A DNA stretch of 64,000 bases from Chaetomium olivaceum (Eukaryota > Ascomycota > Sordariomycetes > Sordariales > Chaetomiaceae). Positions 22,178 to 33,767 of this stretch are shown here, in pieces. The DNA lies in the NCBI GenBank assembly GCA_039881045.1, contig JAYWVB010000041.1, positions 186,001-250,000 of the forward strand, written 5' to 3'. The translations under genes were made by a program, and so were the position numbers. Positions within the stretch are counted from its first letter, which is position 1, and each line of letters opens with the position of its first letter. The notes under the pieces are model-generated. The model saw only the letters and a list, made by a program, of their open reading frames with translations, searched no databases and had not been told where the DNA came from.

Positions 22178-22838
22178 ATGTCACAAACCGTCGGAGCTGT
22201 AAGCAAGCACCTCCCCCCCGCTGCCCTACGACCCCCTTGCTCTTTCTTACCTACCCCTCCATTACCCAACTCAAGTCACTAACCCTTCCGTCCCCCCTCA
22301 CCCACAGACAAGACTCGCCTACTCCCGCGTATGGCACCACATCTCGGCATCGACTCCCCACCCGACGCTGAGCACGATCAAGGCGCCGGCCGAGGCGGTG
22401 ACGCCGCCCTCGCTGGGCCGGCTCGCATCACGGATCGCGACGATCCTCATGGGCAAGCACAAACCGATCTGGGACCCGTCGACCGACTGCGGCGACTACG
22501 TGGTGGTGACCAACTGCGCGGCGCTCTACACGACGGGCCAGAAGAAGTACCGCAAGACCTACTACCGCCACAACACCCGCCCGGGCTCGCTCCGCACGAT
22601 TACTATGGATGTGCTGATGGATAAGTTTGGCGGCTCCGAGGTGCTGCGCAAGGCTGTCAGTGGTATGCTGCCTAAGAACAGGCTGCGTGACAAGCGGTTG
22701 GCAAGGTTGAAGGCGTTTGAGGGCGATGCCCACCCGTACAAGCAGAACTTGGTGCGGTTTGGTGGGAAGGTTGTGGGGACTCCGGGGTGGGAGGATGTGG
22801 TCAAGGCTGTGAGGGAGGCGGATGCCGCGAGGTTATAG
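22178..22838 (+). CDS. mrpl23: Mitochondrial ribosomal protein uL13m
   Basis: Two exons: 22178-22198 and 22308-22838, giving 183 residues. Exon 1 codes only MSQTVGA. The protein continues TRLAYSRVWHHISAS and contains the uL13 core: GRLASRIATILMGKHKPIWDP, then CGDYVVVTNCAALYTTGQKK, YYRHNTRPGSL and GMLPKNRLRDKRLARLKAFEG. The GRLAS and DYVVVTN motifs are diagnostic of the L13 family. It belongs to the large subunit of the mitochondrial ribosome; the yeast equivalent is Mrpl23. The unprocessed N-terminus resembles that of other fungal homologues. The frame is intact through both exons. Confidence 0.95.
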
Positions 22839-23136
22839 GGTTGTTGGGGACTGCGGTGGGAGGATGGGTGTATGAGGCGGTCTTGACTCTAGCTGCGGTC
22901 GAGTCTTGCATGTATTAACAATACATCGGTGTATACCATGGAATCTTTGTTATTGGAGAACCAGGGATCGAGTGGCTGGCAATTACTGATATTCTATGCA
23001 CTAAACGCAAATTTGCTACGCCAGTTCCAGTCGGGCTTATAGAGCACGACGATGCTAATTCGAGAGCACATCGGTGTCTCTCCCATGATGAAGACGGCAA
23101 ATAAATCTCGTTCTGTTCCATCGCCATGCCCTCTCA
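22839..23136. other. Short convergent intergenic
   Basis: Three hundred bases between uL13m and uricase hold both 3' ends. Nothing else is seen. Confidence 0.6.
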
Positions 23137-24175
23137 TCACCTGTGTGCCAGAGTTGTGGCATCACGAGATACCTCACACTTGATCAGGCCGTTGGGCCCA
23201 GACTGGGGAGCATACACCTCGGCGTCCTTGCCAGTGTTTTTGATTCCCTTGTGCCAGCTCAGGTCTACGTCGAGGTAGTTAGTTTAGAGTCTTTCACTAG
23301 AAACACGCGGGGTTGATATGGGTACTGACCAATCTCAAAGTAGTGCTTGTTCGGTAGCGCAAAGCCGGCCTTGTCAACCTCGGGCACGGCTTCCAAGATC
23401 TGCTCGCACATCTTATACATGGTATTCTGCACCGACGCGCTCTCATCGATAGCAAACGTCTTCATGATAATGCCCCGGGCGCTCTCCCACGCCTTATCGA
23501 AACGCTCGGCCCCCTGCTGCACGGCTGCGGCGTTCGGGAAGCGCTTCCACGACCAGGAGCAGTCGATGTCGGTGGACAGGATGCGATCCCACGTCTCAGG
23601 CAGCGTAGTGAACTCGTCGCGCACAAACCCGTGGAAGGCCGACCCCGTGCTCTTGAGCACCGACAAGCCGGCGATGCTGCTCTTGAGATCGATCCCCGTC
23701 CCGCGCACCACTGTGGCCTCAACGTTACGCGTCTCCTGCCCGTCGCGGAAGAAGCTGTGCGGGTGGGGCGCGCCGTCTATCGCCATCCGCGTCCAGCGGT
23801 GCACGACGACGTCGATGTGCGCGGCCGTGATATGCGGGTACGTGTCAAGGAAGTGCTGCCCCAGGTGGCTGGCGTAGAGCTCTGGTGGGTTGACGGGGTG
23901 TTCCTTGGCCTTGATGTAGATTGTGTTCTTGATCGAGTCGGTGGCGACCACAACGCTGTTGTCCGCCTCTGTGTAGCTAAGAGGCAGTTAGTGGGCTGAG
24001 CTACATTTTATGGCGGGTGCCAAAGGTGCTCAACTTACGATGTCTCGATCTTGCCCTCGAGTAGACAGCACACTGTCATCTCCGTTACGGACTGGACGCC
24101 GGTCTTCTCATCTCTCTGGACTTTGCAGACGCGGACATTGTCTTTGCCGTAGCGGGCAGACGCAAGACTAGGCAT
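23137..24175 (-). CDS. uaZ: Urate oxidase (uricase)
   Basis: Three exons on the minus strand: 24039-24175, 23330-23976 and 23137-23264, giving 303 residues. Uricase oxidises uric acid to 5-hydroxyisourate in purine catabolism, normally in the peroxisome, and needs no cofactor. The protein opens MPSLASARYGKDNVRV, with the catalytic Lys region. Thr58-Asp59 in VVVATDSIKNT correspond to the active-site Thr/Asp pair, and Asn255 and His257 in LPNKHYFEIDLSWHKG to the Asn/His pair. The length is normal. The C-terminus reads GLIKCEVSRDATTLAHR and does not end in a canonical SKL-type peroxisomal signal. An unseen 3' splice or an indel could change this tail. Upstream there is a TATA-like element and a CGG-N6-CCG site. 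Confidence 0.95.
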
Positions 24176-24360
24176 GTTGGCGGTGCTTGTCGACGAGTAA
24201 CCCGGTATTGTTTAAAGAAATATATTTTATGATCCAAACTGCGTTTGCTCTCCGTTTGCTCAGGAATCAAGAGGCGACGGGAGTGGAGGTACGGGCCAGC
24301 GTGAAGCAGATCTGGCTGGCTACGGATATCAATGTTTGTTCCTGGGGCAGGCAGTTGGCC

Positions 24361-24367
24361 ATTTATA
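24361..24367 (-). promoter_or_regulatory. TATA-like element upstream of uricase
   Basis: TATAAAT on the minus strand lies about 190 bases before the uricase ATG, a reasonable distance for a fungal core promoter. Confidence 0.35.
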
Positions 24368-24519
24368 ATTCCGGCCCAACGTCCGATCTTTGAAGCACGA
24401 GGAGCCCCGGGCATCCAATGGGTTCACGTCCGGACGGCACCTGGCGGCTCACCCATGGCGCGGCTTCCCGGCGGAGGGGCAACGAGCCGGGGTGGAAAAG
24501 AAGAGGTGGAGGTGGATCA

Positions 24520-24533
24520 CCGGAATCCGCCGA
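24520..24533 (-). promoter_or_regulatory. Candidate UaY-type Zn2Cys6 site
   Basis: CCGG-N6-CCGA matches all but one base of TCGG-N6-CCGA, the site bound by UaY, the uric-acid-responsive activator of purine genes in Aspergillus nidulans. It lies about 345 bases upstream of the uricase start. The match is short, so chance cannot be excluded. Confidence 0.35.
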
Positions 24534-25546
24534 CCGCCTTGTGCCAGGCCCCTCCCTTCGGGTCTTTGCTTTCCAGGTTCTCACTACGCCTTCCCCGCCA
24601 CCCACGGAAATGGAATCCGCTTCCTTTGAGAATGCCACTTGAAACTTGCTGCTGATCAGCAATCAAAGAGCTCTGGTCTGACGAAATCCCGCAACTGAGT
24701 GAATCCATGGAGGGTCAGGGCACTCCGGCTCATCCAATCCTCCAGATTGGTGACGTTGATAAGGGCCGGGGCAGGCAATCGCCGAGTGCCCCACCACGAT
24801 GTTGCAGGGGCACCGCCGGGCTGGGCCGAAGTGTTGGAAAGCACAAATCTCAGAGCCCACCGCTGTGAGGCAGTTGTTGTAGGCATCGTACGACACAGCG
24901 AGCAACTTATTTGTGATTATGTGACATTTGGCAAGGACGTGGTGTGAGACATGACAAGTTCCAAGTCCTGCCCACCGCTTCACTGGTTACCTGAGTTGGT
25001 AGCAGTCGTCAATTCTGAGAAAAAATAGATGATACATACCTTACTTTGCCAGAATAATTTCACTTTGGGTCGGGGTCTGTTGTGGATTATGGCTTTGTGT
25101 GGTTCAGCTTATGATTAGCAAGGTCTTGTTCAAAATGTCTTATTTTTGACAACTGGTTTGCTGTTGTTTCTCCCAACTCCGAATCACGGCCCCATCTTAT
25201 CTGGTGTCACCAAGGATGTTTTGAATCAGTTGGTGGGGCGGCCGTTGCCAGGCGCTGCGCACAGGCCACCTTCAGGACGGTCACTATCGCGATGCACCTG
25301 AGCGGTGGACCTCGTAGACAGCGCCAACCCCCACCCCACATCGATCGTCGACACCGAACGTATACGGCAAGAGAGTGAGCGCGCACGCGACTCTACCGGG
25401 ACCAAACATTGCGCAATGACGGCAGAAGGACCTCGGAATTGTTGAAGAACTCGAACATTCATGCGTCGAACAAGGAGCCGGCCGGCGAATCGAATGCGAA
25501 AACCGGGAGCGCTGCGAGCGTCGAGAGGGTCAAGCGTGGAGGGCAA

Positions 25547-28500
25547 ATGGCCGGGCCGTCCACCATGTTGAGCGCCTCGGCGACACCCACTCAGAGGTCA
25601 TACACTCCACAACCACCGCAACAGCAGCAACCGCAGCCGCAACCACAGCAGCAGCAACAACAACAAAACCAGCAGCCCGGGAACCCCCGACCGAGCCTGG
25701 AACGAGATGGCCTGCAACCTCCCGCCCCCAACGGCGGTCGCAACCTCTCGGCCTCCGCCGTGAGCTTTGCATCCCGTGCCCCGTCGCTCAACCCCTCGCC
25801 CATGCCCGGCAGCTTCAGCTCCGAGCTCCGCAGCCAGACCAACATCTCTCGCGCCGGCTCGCGACTCGACATGTTCCCTGCGCTCGAAAAGTTAGACGAG
25901 GACGATGATGACCCGGCCCAGGAAAAAACAATCACTCACCTGCGCGAGGCCCTCGGCCGTGAGATGAAGATCAAGGAGGGGAGCGAGAACATGTTGGAAG
26001 CGCTGAACTCTAAGAAGGCGAAGCAAACCAAGGAGCAGCGGCAAAGGGTGGAGGCCGAGCTGAACTCGTCCAACCTACGCATCAAGGAGTTGCGCCAGAA
26101 GATCACAGACGCACAGCGGGTAAAGGCTGCGCCAACCACACCCACGCGGACGAGGACAGAAGCCCTGTTTCCCGGCCCTAATGGCTTGCGCTCTCCCCCC
26201 AGCGCTTCTCGGAGCGGTGCCGGGTCCGATCTCGACGAGCCCACCGAGTCGCCAACCTTTGCACTTACCGAGATCCTGCAGGCCCTGGAGGTGGAGCGCA
26301 TGACGCCAGACTACTACGTCTCCAGGGCAAATAGCCTGGTTGACCTCTTCAAGCGGCACCCCACGCTCAAGTATGACTTGGTCTGGTCCGTGTTCGGCCT
26401 CCGAATGCAAGCCATGCTCCTGAGCGAGAGCCGCGAGGTGGTCGCCGCAGGGTACAGGATGATCCGATATGCCATTTCAGATATCAGCTCCATCAGAAAC
26501 ATACGTGCTCTCAATACTGACTATCTTGTTACTTGGTGAGTCTCTCCCTTCCTCTAAGTTGGCTCTCATGCGCACCAGGTAACTAACCCGAGGCAGGTCT
26601 CTGATCAAGGATCGCAAAGCCGACGTCGAACGTGAGCAGGCCCTCAAGTTTGTGCGTGCCTTCCTTGATGTCAAAGATGGTGTGCGTGAAATCTCGAGGG
26701 CTGTTGTCAGGTCGATAGCTGCGGCGGCAGAAGAGCCAGAGGAGAGGTTACGGCCAATCTGCATTGAAACCCTGGCTGAGATCCTCGTCCGTGACCCTCG
26801 GCTGTTGATCGTTTCCGGAGGGATGGCCCCTTTGCATGAAGCGTTGGCCGATGGTTCATACAAGGCGTCCGAGAGCTTGACAGCAGCCTTCCTCTACCTC
26901 TTGGATGCTCCACATCGACGAAAATACCTACGTCCTGGGAACGAGCTTGAGATACTCTTTACTGCCTTCACTGATGAGTTGTCTTCCAACGAGCGGTTCC
27001 TAAAGCAGAGCGTCAAGGCCGTGTCCTCGGCTCTGAAAACGTGGTCTGGGCTCATGAGTTTGTCCATGTACAATTTTCGGGCCATCAAGTCCATGATCAC
27101 CAGTATGGTCGTGCAAGCAGGACCTATCCGCGAGACCATCATGGATCTCATCTTCTCTCTTCTCCGCATCAAACCCCCAGCATGGGCAACATCTTTCCTA
27201 GCTGGCCGGCGGCTCACCACCTATGGCCGAGTCACCAATCTCAAGTCGGTTACCAAGGGCTCCCAAACCGAGTACGAAGAGGACGGGGGAGAGCAGAATT
27301 TCTTGGAGCACTACACGACCCTCTTGCTTGCGGTATTTGTCAAATCCGGAGTGGTTCCGGCTCTTCTCGAACTCACCCAAACAAACGAAAGCGCAACCCT
27401 CAGGCGAAAATCGACGCTGTTGATAGGAGAGGTGTTGAAGTTGGCCAGCCGCCTGCTCCCGCCGTCCTGGAGTAGCGACCTGCAACTACTTCCTGACCTG
27501 TTCATCTCAGCCGCCAAACTCAAAGAAGAAAGTCATTTTGCGGCCACCGGTGTCGTTTACCAGATAAGCAGTGTTAGCAGAACACTGTATCGGTCATCCC
27601 CGTCGTCCTATCTCCCTTCAGCGCACCATAGCATGGACCTCAACGCGCTCGACGACCACCCCAAGGCCAACACAGCAACAAATTTCGATGATGGCACATT
27701 CCGACAGCTTCTTCTCGAGTCCAACGTCCTCAGCAGTTCCAATTACACGAAATGGAATTGGGAGGTCATGATCAGGTTAATCGAAGGGCCCCTGACAAGC
27801 GGCAAGCGGCTCGAGGAGGCTATCAAGGCGTCCAAGTTCATAAAACGCATCATGAGCTTCTACCGCCCGTTCAAGTACAAGTTCTCGGAAATCAAGAGTT
27901 CAAGAAGCACACAAAAGTACGTACGGACCGGCTGTGCCCTGATGCACGCCCTGCTTCAGAGCCCTGAAGGTGTAAAGTATCTGTCCGACAACAAACTTCT
28001 ACGCCAAGTCGCCGAGTGCTTAGCTCAGTGCGATCCGACTAGCGGGTTGACCGCCCAAGACCCTATGTTCTCCAAGGATCGTCTCGCCGACACCCTTTGC
28101 GGTGGTTACTTCCCCATGCTCGGCGTCCTGACCGCAGATGTCAAAGGGTTACAGATGATGGACCGGTGGCGCATCTTTAATATGATGTACCGTATTCTCG
28201 ACCTGAAGCAGCGGCCGGACCTCATCAAGTTGATGCTTTCCAATTTTGACTATTCCCTTCAAGGCCACCCGCGAGTCCTGTTGTCTAAGGCCTTGACAGC
28301 TGGGACGAAAGATATCCGAATATACGCGACAAACGCATTGAGGAAGTTTGCTACGCATCCTCGGATGGGGCCTCATGGCCCAGAACCTGGCGACTCAAAG
28401 TGGGCGATTCAACTTCTTGTGACGCAGCTGTACGACCCAGAAGTTGAAGTGTGCGCCACTGCGGTCAAGATTCTTGAGAAGGCTTGCAACACAAAGAACC

Positions 28501-30041
28501 ACCTCGAGTATATTGTCGAATGCCGGCCGGCGTTGGACCATCTGGGCGAGATCGGTGCTCCCCTTCTCCTGCGCTTCCTCTCGACATCGATCGGATACCA
28601 CTACCTGGATGGGCTAGACTACATTAGCAACGAGATGGACGACTGGTTCCTGGGCCGAAACGACACGTACGTGGGTGTCATCGAGGCGAGCCTCGCGCGG
28701 TCTTTCATGGACCACCAGGATGATCACACGAACAGAATCAGCGTGTTCGATGAGCAACAAGAGATGGAGGCCGACAACCACGTACCGCCACACTTCTACC
28801 GTGAGCTTACCCGGACACAAGAAGGTTGCAAACTTCTTAGCGACAAGGGCCACTTCGCTGAATTCGCCGCCACAATCCGTGAGTATGGCATGCAGTCCGA
28901 CGACCACGAAATGATGGTCAAGGTGAAGGGTTGCCTCTGGGCAGTAGGCAACGTCGGCTCGATGGAGCTCGGCGCACCCTTTCTCGAATCCTGCGACGTG
29001 GTGGAGCAGATCATCGAGATCGCCCAGAACCATGAGGTCATGAGCCTGCGCGGAACCGCCTTCTTCGTCCTCGGCCTCGTCTCCCGCTCCATACACGGTC
29101 TCGAGATCCTCTCGGAGAACGGCTGGGACGCAAACACCAACATCCTCGGCCACTCCTTCGGCCTGTGCATCCCCACGGACCTCTCCCAGCTCTTCTCCCT
29201 CAAGCCCTGGCGCCACACCCCTGTCACGGCCATCGAGCTCCCCGATAGCCAAAAGACCGAAACCACCAAGCTGCCCGCCGTACCGTCCCGCCCGCGCTCC
29301 GAATCCCTCATCAAAGCGCTGCAAGAAGCGGAGCAAGAAGCCGCCACGGTCGCGGGCGGCCCCGCCACAGGGCTGGCACCATCCGACGCGCTCCCCCCGC
29401 GCGTGGAGCTCGACCCGGACCCGACCAGCCACCGCATCCTGGAGCTGGTCATCGACATGTCCAACATGGTGCTGTACCGGCGCGCGCGCAACGAGCTGAT
29501 GCAGATCAAGACGCAGAAGCGCGCGGCGGGGTTCGCGCAGCCGAGGCTTTTCCGTAAAGTCATGTCGCTGTTGGAGTGCCACCACTATCGGTTGGTGGAT
29601 CGGAATATGATTGTGGGGCTGTTTGAGAAGAGTGTGTTGAGGGCGGTGGTGTATGGGGAGGATGAGAGTGGTGCGAGTGGGGGTGCGGGTGGGAGTGGGG
29701 AGGGGGGGAGTAGTGATGATAGTGATGAGGATGATGATGAGGAGGAGGAGGAAGAAGAGGATGACGAGGATGACGACGAGCAGGACCGGAGGCGGGTGGA
29801 AACGAGGGTGGCGGTTAGGGGTGGTGGGGGTGGGAGGCAAAGTGAGAGTGAAAGTGAGGAGGAGGAGGAGGAGGAGGGGGAGGGGCGAGAGGAAGAGGTT
29901 GAAGAAGAGGAGGAAGACGGAGAAGGGGGAGATGGGACCGGGGAAAGCTCAGGTGACGAACAACGCACCGAGCGGCAGAGGAGTGTGAGCGACCCGGCAG
30001 ATATCAAGAGGCGGGGGATGACAGTGGGGTTCGGCCGGTAG
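25547..30041 (+). CDS. avo3: TORC2 subunit Rictor (Avo3/Tsc11, fission yeast Ste20)
   Basis: Two exons: 25547-26535 and 26597-30041, giving 1477 residues. Rictor is the defining scaffold of TOR complex 2, which phosphorylates AGC kinases and controls actin, sphingolipid and plasma-membrane homeostasis. The N-terminus is disordered, with a Pro/Gln run near residues 22-45. An HR1-like coiled coil follows at about residues 125-190 (THLREALGREMKIKEGSENM). The RICTOR N-terminal domain starts near residue 250 (MTPDYYVSRANSLVDLF) and continues as helical repeats (LNTDYLVTWSLIKDRKADVE across the splice). The middle and V domains include KWNWEVMIRLIEGPLTSGKR and ELGAPFLESCDVVEQII. From about residue 1350 the tail is an extreme Asp/Glu/Ser/Gly run. 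The first in-frame ATG is 25547. Confidence 0.95.
29715..29960 (+). repeat. GAG/GAT/GGG low-complexity tract
   Basis: A purine-rich run encodes the acidic and glycine-rich tail of the Rictor homologue. The strand asymmetry (almost no C) is striking. Confidence 0.8.
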
Positions 30042-30876
30042 CGGGCCACGGCGTCGTGATATACTTTCTATTTCTGGCTATCAAGCGAGGACAGAGCGCG
30101 AGACGAGTTGCGAAGTGAGACACAGAACGGCGTCGGTTGAATTTCTGCAAAAAGTAGGGGGGCGTGGCGGTCATGGATGGTTATGGCGGACTTGCATCTA
30201 GTGGGGTTGGCGGTCAGGTCTGGGTGCTGAGGGATAGGAAAGGGGTTGGCGTTATAAGCAAACTTCTTTTATTAGGGATTTTGAGTCCATGTGCAATGTA
30301 TAGTATCCGGGCCGTGGTGAACCGGGAGTTGCAATTGGAAGCATTATAAGAACTCGAGGGCCCATTCCGCTTGTTCTGTTACTAAAGACTATTCTGCAAC
30401 TCCACTGTGCCCCCGCTTCGAAGCAATCCTCTGGTTCTCTTCCAACGACTAAAAATAAAATAAAATAAAAGGTCGAAACAAAGTTGAGAAAAAGTTGGAA
30501 AAAAAAGAGGAAAACCGAAGCTCGCTGGTTTTTAATAAGCTTAATAGAACTACTCGCCCTTCCCAACCGATCCCCGCCCACCTACTACATAAAGCGCGTT
30601 AATGCTTCTATCTTCAGGTTCCAGTTTGTTATGCGATTCGAAGGCTGTGGTGGCGGTTCGAGTGCGACGAGCGCGTTGAGACTTCGCTGTAAAACTTTGG
30701 TGTATCTGTCTTGGCGCTCTAGCTGTATGGCGTTAGACACCGTCATTTTATTTGGCTCGTCTTCCAATTGTCGACTTGGTACCAACTTAAGAGACATTCA
30801 ATTGCATAACGGTGTATTCTTACAACGGCATCACCAACGATACCCGGTTCAAGGCACAAGCAGTTCGGAGATCAAG
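30042..30876. other. Intergenic, upstream of thi20
   Basis: An 835-base region with A-rich runs (TAAAA repeats near 30450-30470). I searched by eye for a TPP riboswitch (CTGAGA and the partner helix) because thi20 follows, and found none. Confidence 0.55.
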
Positions 30877-33071
30877 ATGACCCCTGGGAGAGTTTTAGCA
30901 ATTGCGGGCTCTGATAGCTCTGGTGGAGCGTATGTTTTCTTTTATTTCTCATGTTGGCAATTGCGATGCCGGTATCGCTCAAACTTGTTGATGGATGACT
31001 CGGCTTACACAAGCTTCTTCTACCAGTGGCCTTGAAGCAGACCAAAAGGTCATCGCCGCCCATGGCTGCTACGCCATGACTGCCACGACGGCTCTCACAG
31101 CGCAAAACACAAAGGGTGTCTATGACATCCACTACATCCCACCCGAGTTTCTCAGGAAACAGATTGACGCCATCATTGAGGATGTCGGGGTTGATGTTGT
31201 CAAGACAGGTGAGCGCCTGACCACCCCCAGCTGAGTCTGGTCGTTTTACACTGACACCAAGTCAAGGCATGCTCGGATCAGCAGAGACAATCGAAACCAT
31301 CGCCGACGCTCTCACTCTTCACAAAGTCCCAACCATCGTCGTCGACCCTGTATGGAAACCCCCAACCGCCTTCTCCCCATTCCACCTCTGCCCAGCCTCC
31401 TAACCGCTGGCACACATGCCACACAGGTAATGATCGCAACAACCGGCGCCAAACTTCTACCTTCCGAAGCCCTGAATGCCCTGCACACCCGCCTGCTACC
31501 CCTAGCCACCATCATCACGCCCAACGTGCCGGAGGCACTCCTGCTACTCCGCGACACCAACACCGGGGTAGACGCCATCCACAAAATCGCCGACCTCGAG
31601 ACCATTGGCCGGGCGATCCGCAAACTGGGGCCAAAGTGGGTTCTCGTCAAGGGCGGGCACTGCCCCTTCAAGCAGGACGGCACGGTGGCGGAGGCGGATG
31701 AAGAGAGGGAGTTGGTGGTGGATGTGCTGGTGGGCGAGGATGTGGAGACGGGCGAGGAGGTTGTGCTGTTGGAGACGGGGTACTGTGAATCGAGGCATAC
31801 GCATGGGACGGGTTGTTCTTTGGCTTGTGAGTGATTCCCCCCGCCCTCCCGCTTCCTGGTTTTCTTGGGTGTGGTGTGAGGCTGACTTGTATGTGTGTTG
31901 TTGTTGGGTTGCAGCGGCGATTGCGTCGAACTTGGCCAAGGGGATGGCTATGCCGGCTGCGGTGAGGGCGGGCTGCAGATATGTCCAGGCCGGTATCAGG
32001 AGTGCGCCAGGGTTGGGTAGGGGGAATGGGCCGCTGAATCACTTCCACTCGGTCTATACCCTGCCGTTTTCACCGTGAGAGGCAAATATTTCCTTGCTTG
32101 TGTGGCAACTGACTGGGCTTAGGGGTCACTTCATCGACTATTTGCTCGAACGGCCTGACGTTGCCCCGATATGGGAGAAGTTCGTTAACCACCCATTTGT
32201 CCTGGCCATGGGAGACGGAACACTGCCCGTCGAGTCCTTCAAAGGCTACCTGATCCAGGATTATCTCTACCTAGTAAGTTGAGATTCCATCGCGGGCAAC
32301 CCCTTTACTAACATAGAAAGATACACTTTGCCCGAGCGAACGCCCTCGGGTCCTACAAGGCTAGCAACATGAAGGATATCGCTGCGGTAAGTTTCTCATA
32401 CTCGATGGCTTATGTACAAATGATCTAATTATGGCTGGATGGCAGTCCGCCGCCATTGTCACCCACATCTTCAAAGAAATGGAACTCCACGTCGGGTATT
32501 GTCAGGGCTTCGGGATCTCCAAGGAGGAGATGGAGAAGACGGAAGAGAAAGCGGGTGAGCAACATCTCTGACAGCCTTAGCCAGCAATACAGGCAGCTGA
32601 CCATCAACCACAGCTTGTACTGCATACACAAGGTACGTCCTTGACATCGGCCAGTCCCAAGACTGGCTGGGCCTCCAAGTCGCCATTGCACCCTGTCTGC
32701 TCGGGTACGGCGTGATCGCCAAACAGCTGCACGCCGATAAGCGTTCCAAGAGAGAGGGTAACTTGTACTGGACCTGGATTCAAAATTACGTGGCCAACGA
32801 TTATGTCACGGCGGTCAAGACTGGCGCGGGTAAGTGGGAAGCCGAGTCAAACGGAGATGGCGTGGATGAACGCTAATTCGGAACAAAGAACTGCTGGAGC
32901 GGCACGCGCTCCTTCAAAGCCCATCGCGCATCGAAGAGCTGGTTAAGATCTTTATCCATGCTACAAAGGTCAGCTTTGCCGATTTTACCGAAATGCGGTC
33001 AAAGAGATGCTGACGAAAAGAACGCACTGCAGATGGAGATTGAGTTTTGGGAAATGTATGGCTCAAGTTGA
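30877..33071 (+). CDS. thi20: HMP/HMP-P kinase fused to TENA/THI-4 domain (Thi20)
   Basis: Eleven exons: 30877-30929, 31027-31208, 31267-31349, 31427-31826, 31915-32074, 32123-32273, 32321-32386, 32446-32554, 32614-32829, 32889-32968 and 33033-33071, giving 512 residues. All ten introns are GT-AG and all phases agree. The N-terminal ribokinase-fold domain (AIAGSDSSGGAGLEADQK, ATTALTAQNT, ITPNVPEA, and HTHGTGCSLASAIA with the anion hole) phosphorylates hydroxymethylpyrimidine and then HMP-phosphate for thiamine synthesis. The C-terminal TenA domain (YLIQDYLYLIHFARANALGSYKA, then HVGYCQGFG, TAYTRYVLD and IEFWEMYGSS) is a thiaminase II-like hydrolase that salvages pyrimidine from degraded thiamine. 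The fusion is standard in fungi, with yeast Thi20 as the model. It is the most intron-rich gene here. Confidence 0.96.
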
Positions 33072-33767
33072 GGAAGGAGACCTTGGTTGGATAACTAATA
33101 GGTTTGATGGGAGCGAGGGCATAATCAGTAAATTCATACGACACCAACCGCTTGACGCTTGATGGTTGTAAACACTGATAGGTTCAGTGGGGGATAACGG
33201 CTTCCTGGAATCATCCATTCACTTTCCTTTGCTGGGAAAGTGGGAACTTCGGTGGCGTGCGAGGTCGGGACTCGAAACGTTGCTGCCTCAGGTATCAACT
33301 ATGCCTGCCAAGGCCTTATCCAACTTATCGCCCCCAACCGGAAGACTGCAGGGCGCCTGCCTGCAAAAATATTTTCTGGCTCGGCCGCCTAACAAATTCT
33401 CCTGGGGCAACTTCCCGATTCTTTCCTCTACAAAAGATTTTCGCCTCGCCGACGAAAACTTGCATCCTCCATCTCCCTCCCTCCCTTTGTCAAGTTTGCT
33501 GCGCATCTCGAGGTACAAATCCGCTCATTCATTTCGAGCGCGGTTTTAGACACAGAACCAACGAGCCTCACATTCCTCCTTTTCGCGTGTCGCTTCGCAG
33601 CGTCATTTCCTCGGTTCTTTCCTCATTCCAACGCGCCATAATCTGGTTCTATCGAGCCAACCCAACAGCGCGCTCTCTATCTTCGGTACTCTATCGCGAA
33701 ACAGCAGTTTTTCGCGTCTTCGACATTTTCGACACGGTCTCAATACTCGCGTCAACCTAAGCACAAC
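33072..33767. other. Intergenic and dbp2 leader
   Basis: Seven hundred bases. The part from about 33470 is C/T-rich, as expected for the promoter and leader of a highly expressed gene. No other gene is seen. Confidence 0.6.

Larger units (their letters stand above)
24176..25546. other. Divergent promoter region, uricase and TORC2 subunit
   Basis: About 1.4 kb separates the two starts. Besides the candidate sites near uricase I see no gene. The last 150 bases before 25547 are open in frame with the right-hand gene but have no earlier ATG. Confidence 0.55.

Noticed and set aside
30042..30930. TPP riboswitch upstream of thi20
   Set aside because: I could not find the CTGAGA core or its partner helix in the leader or first intron.
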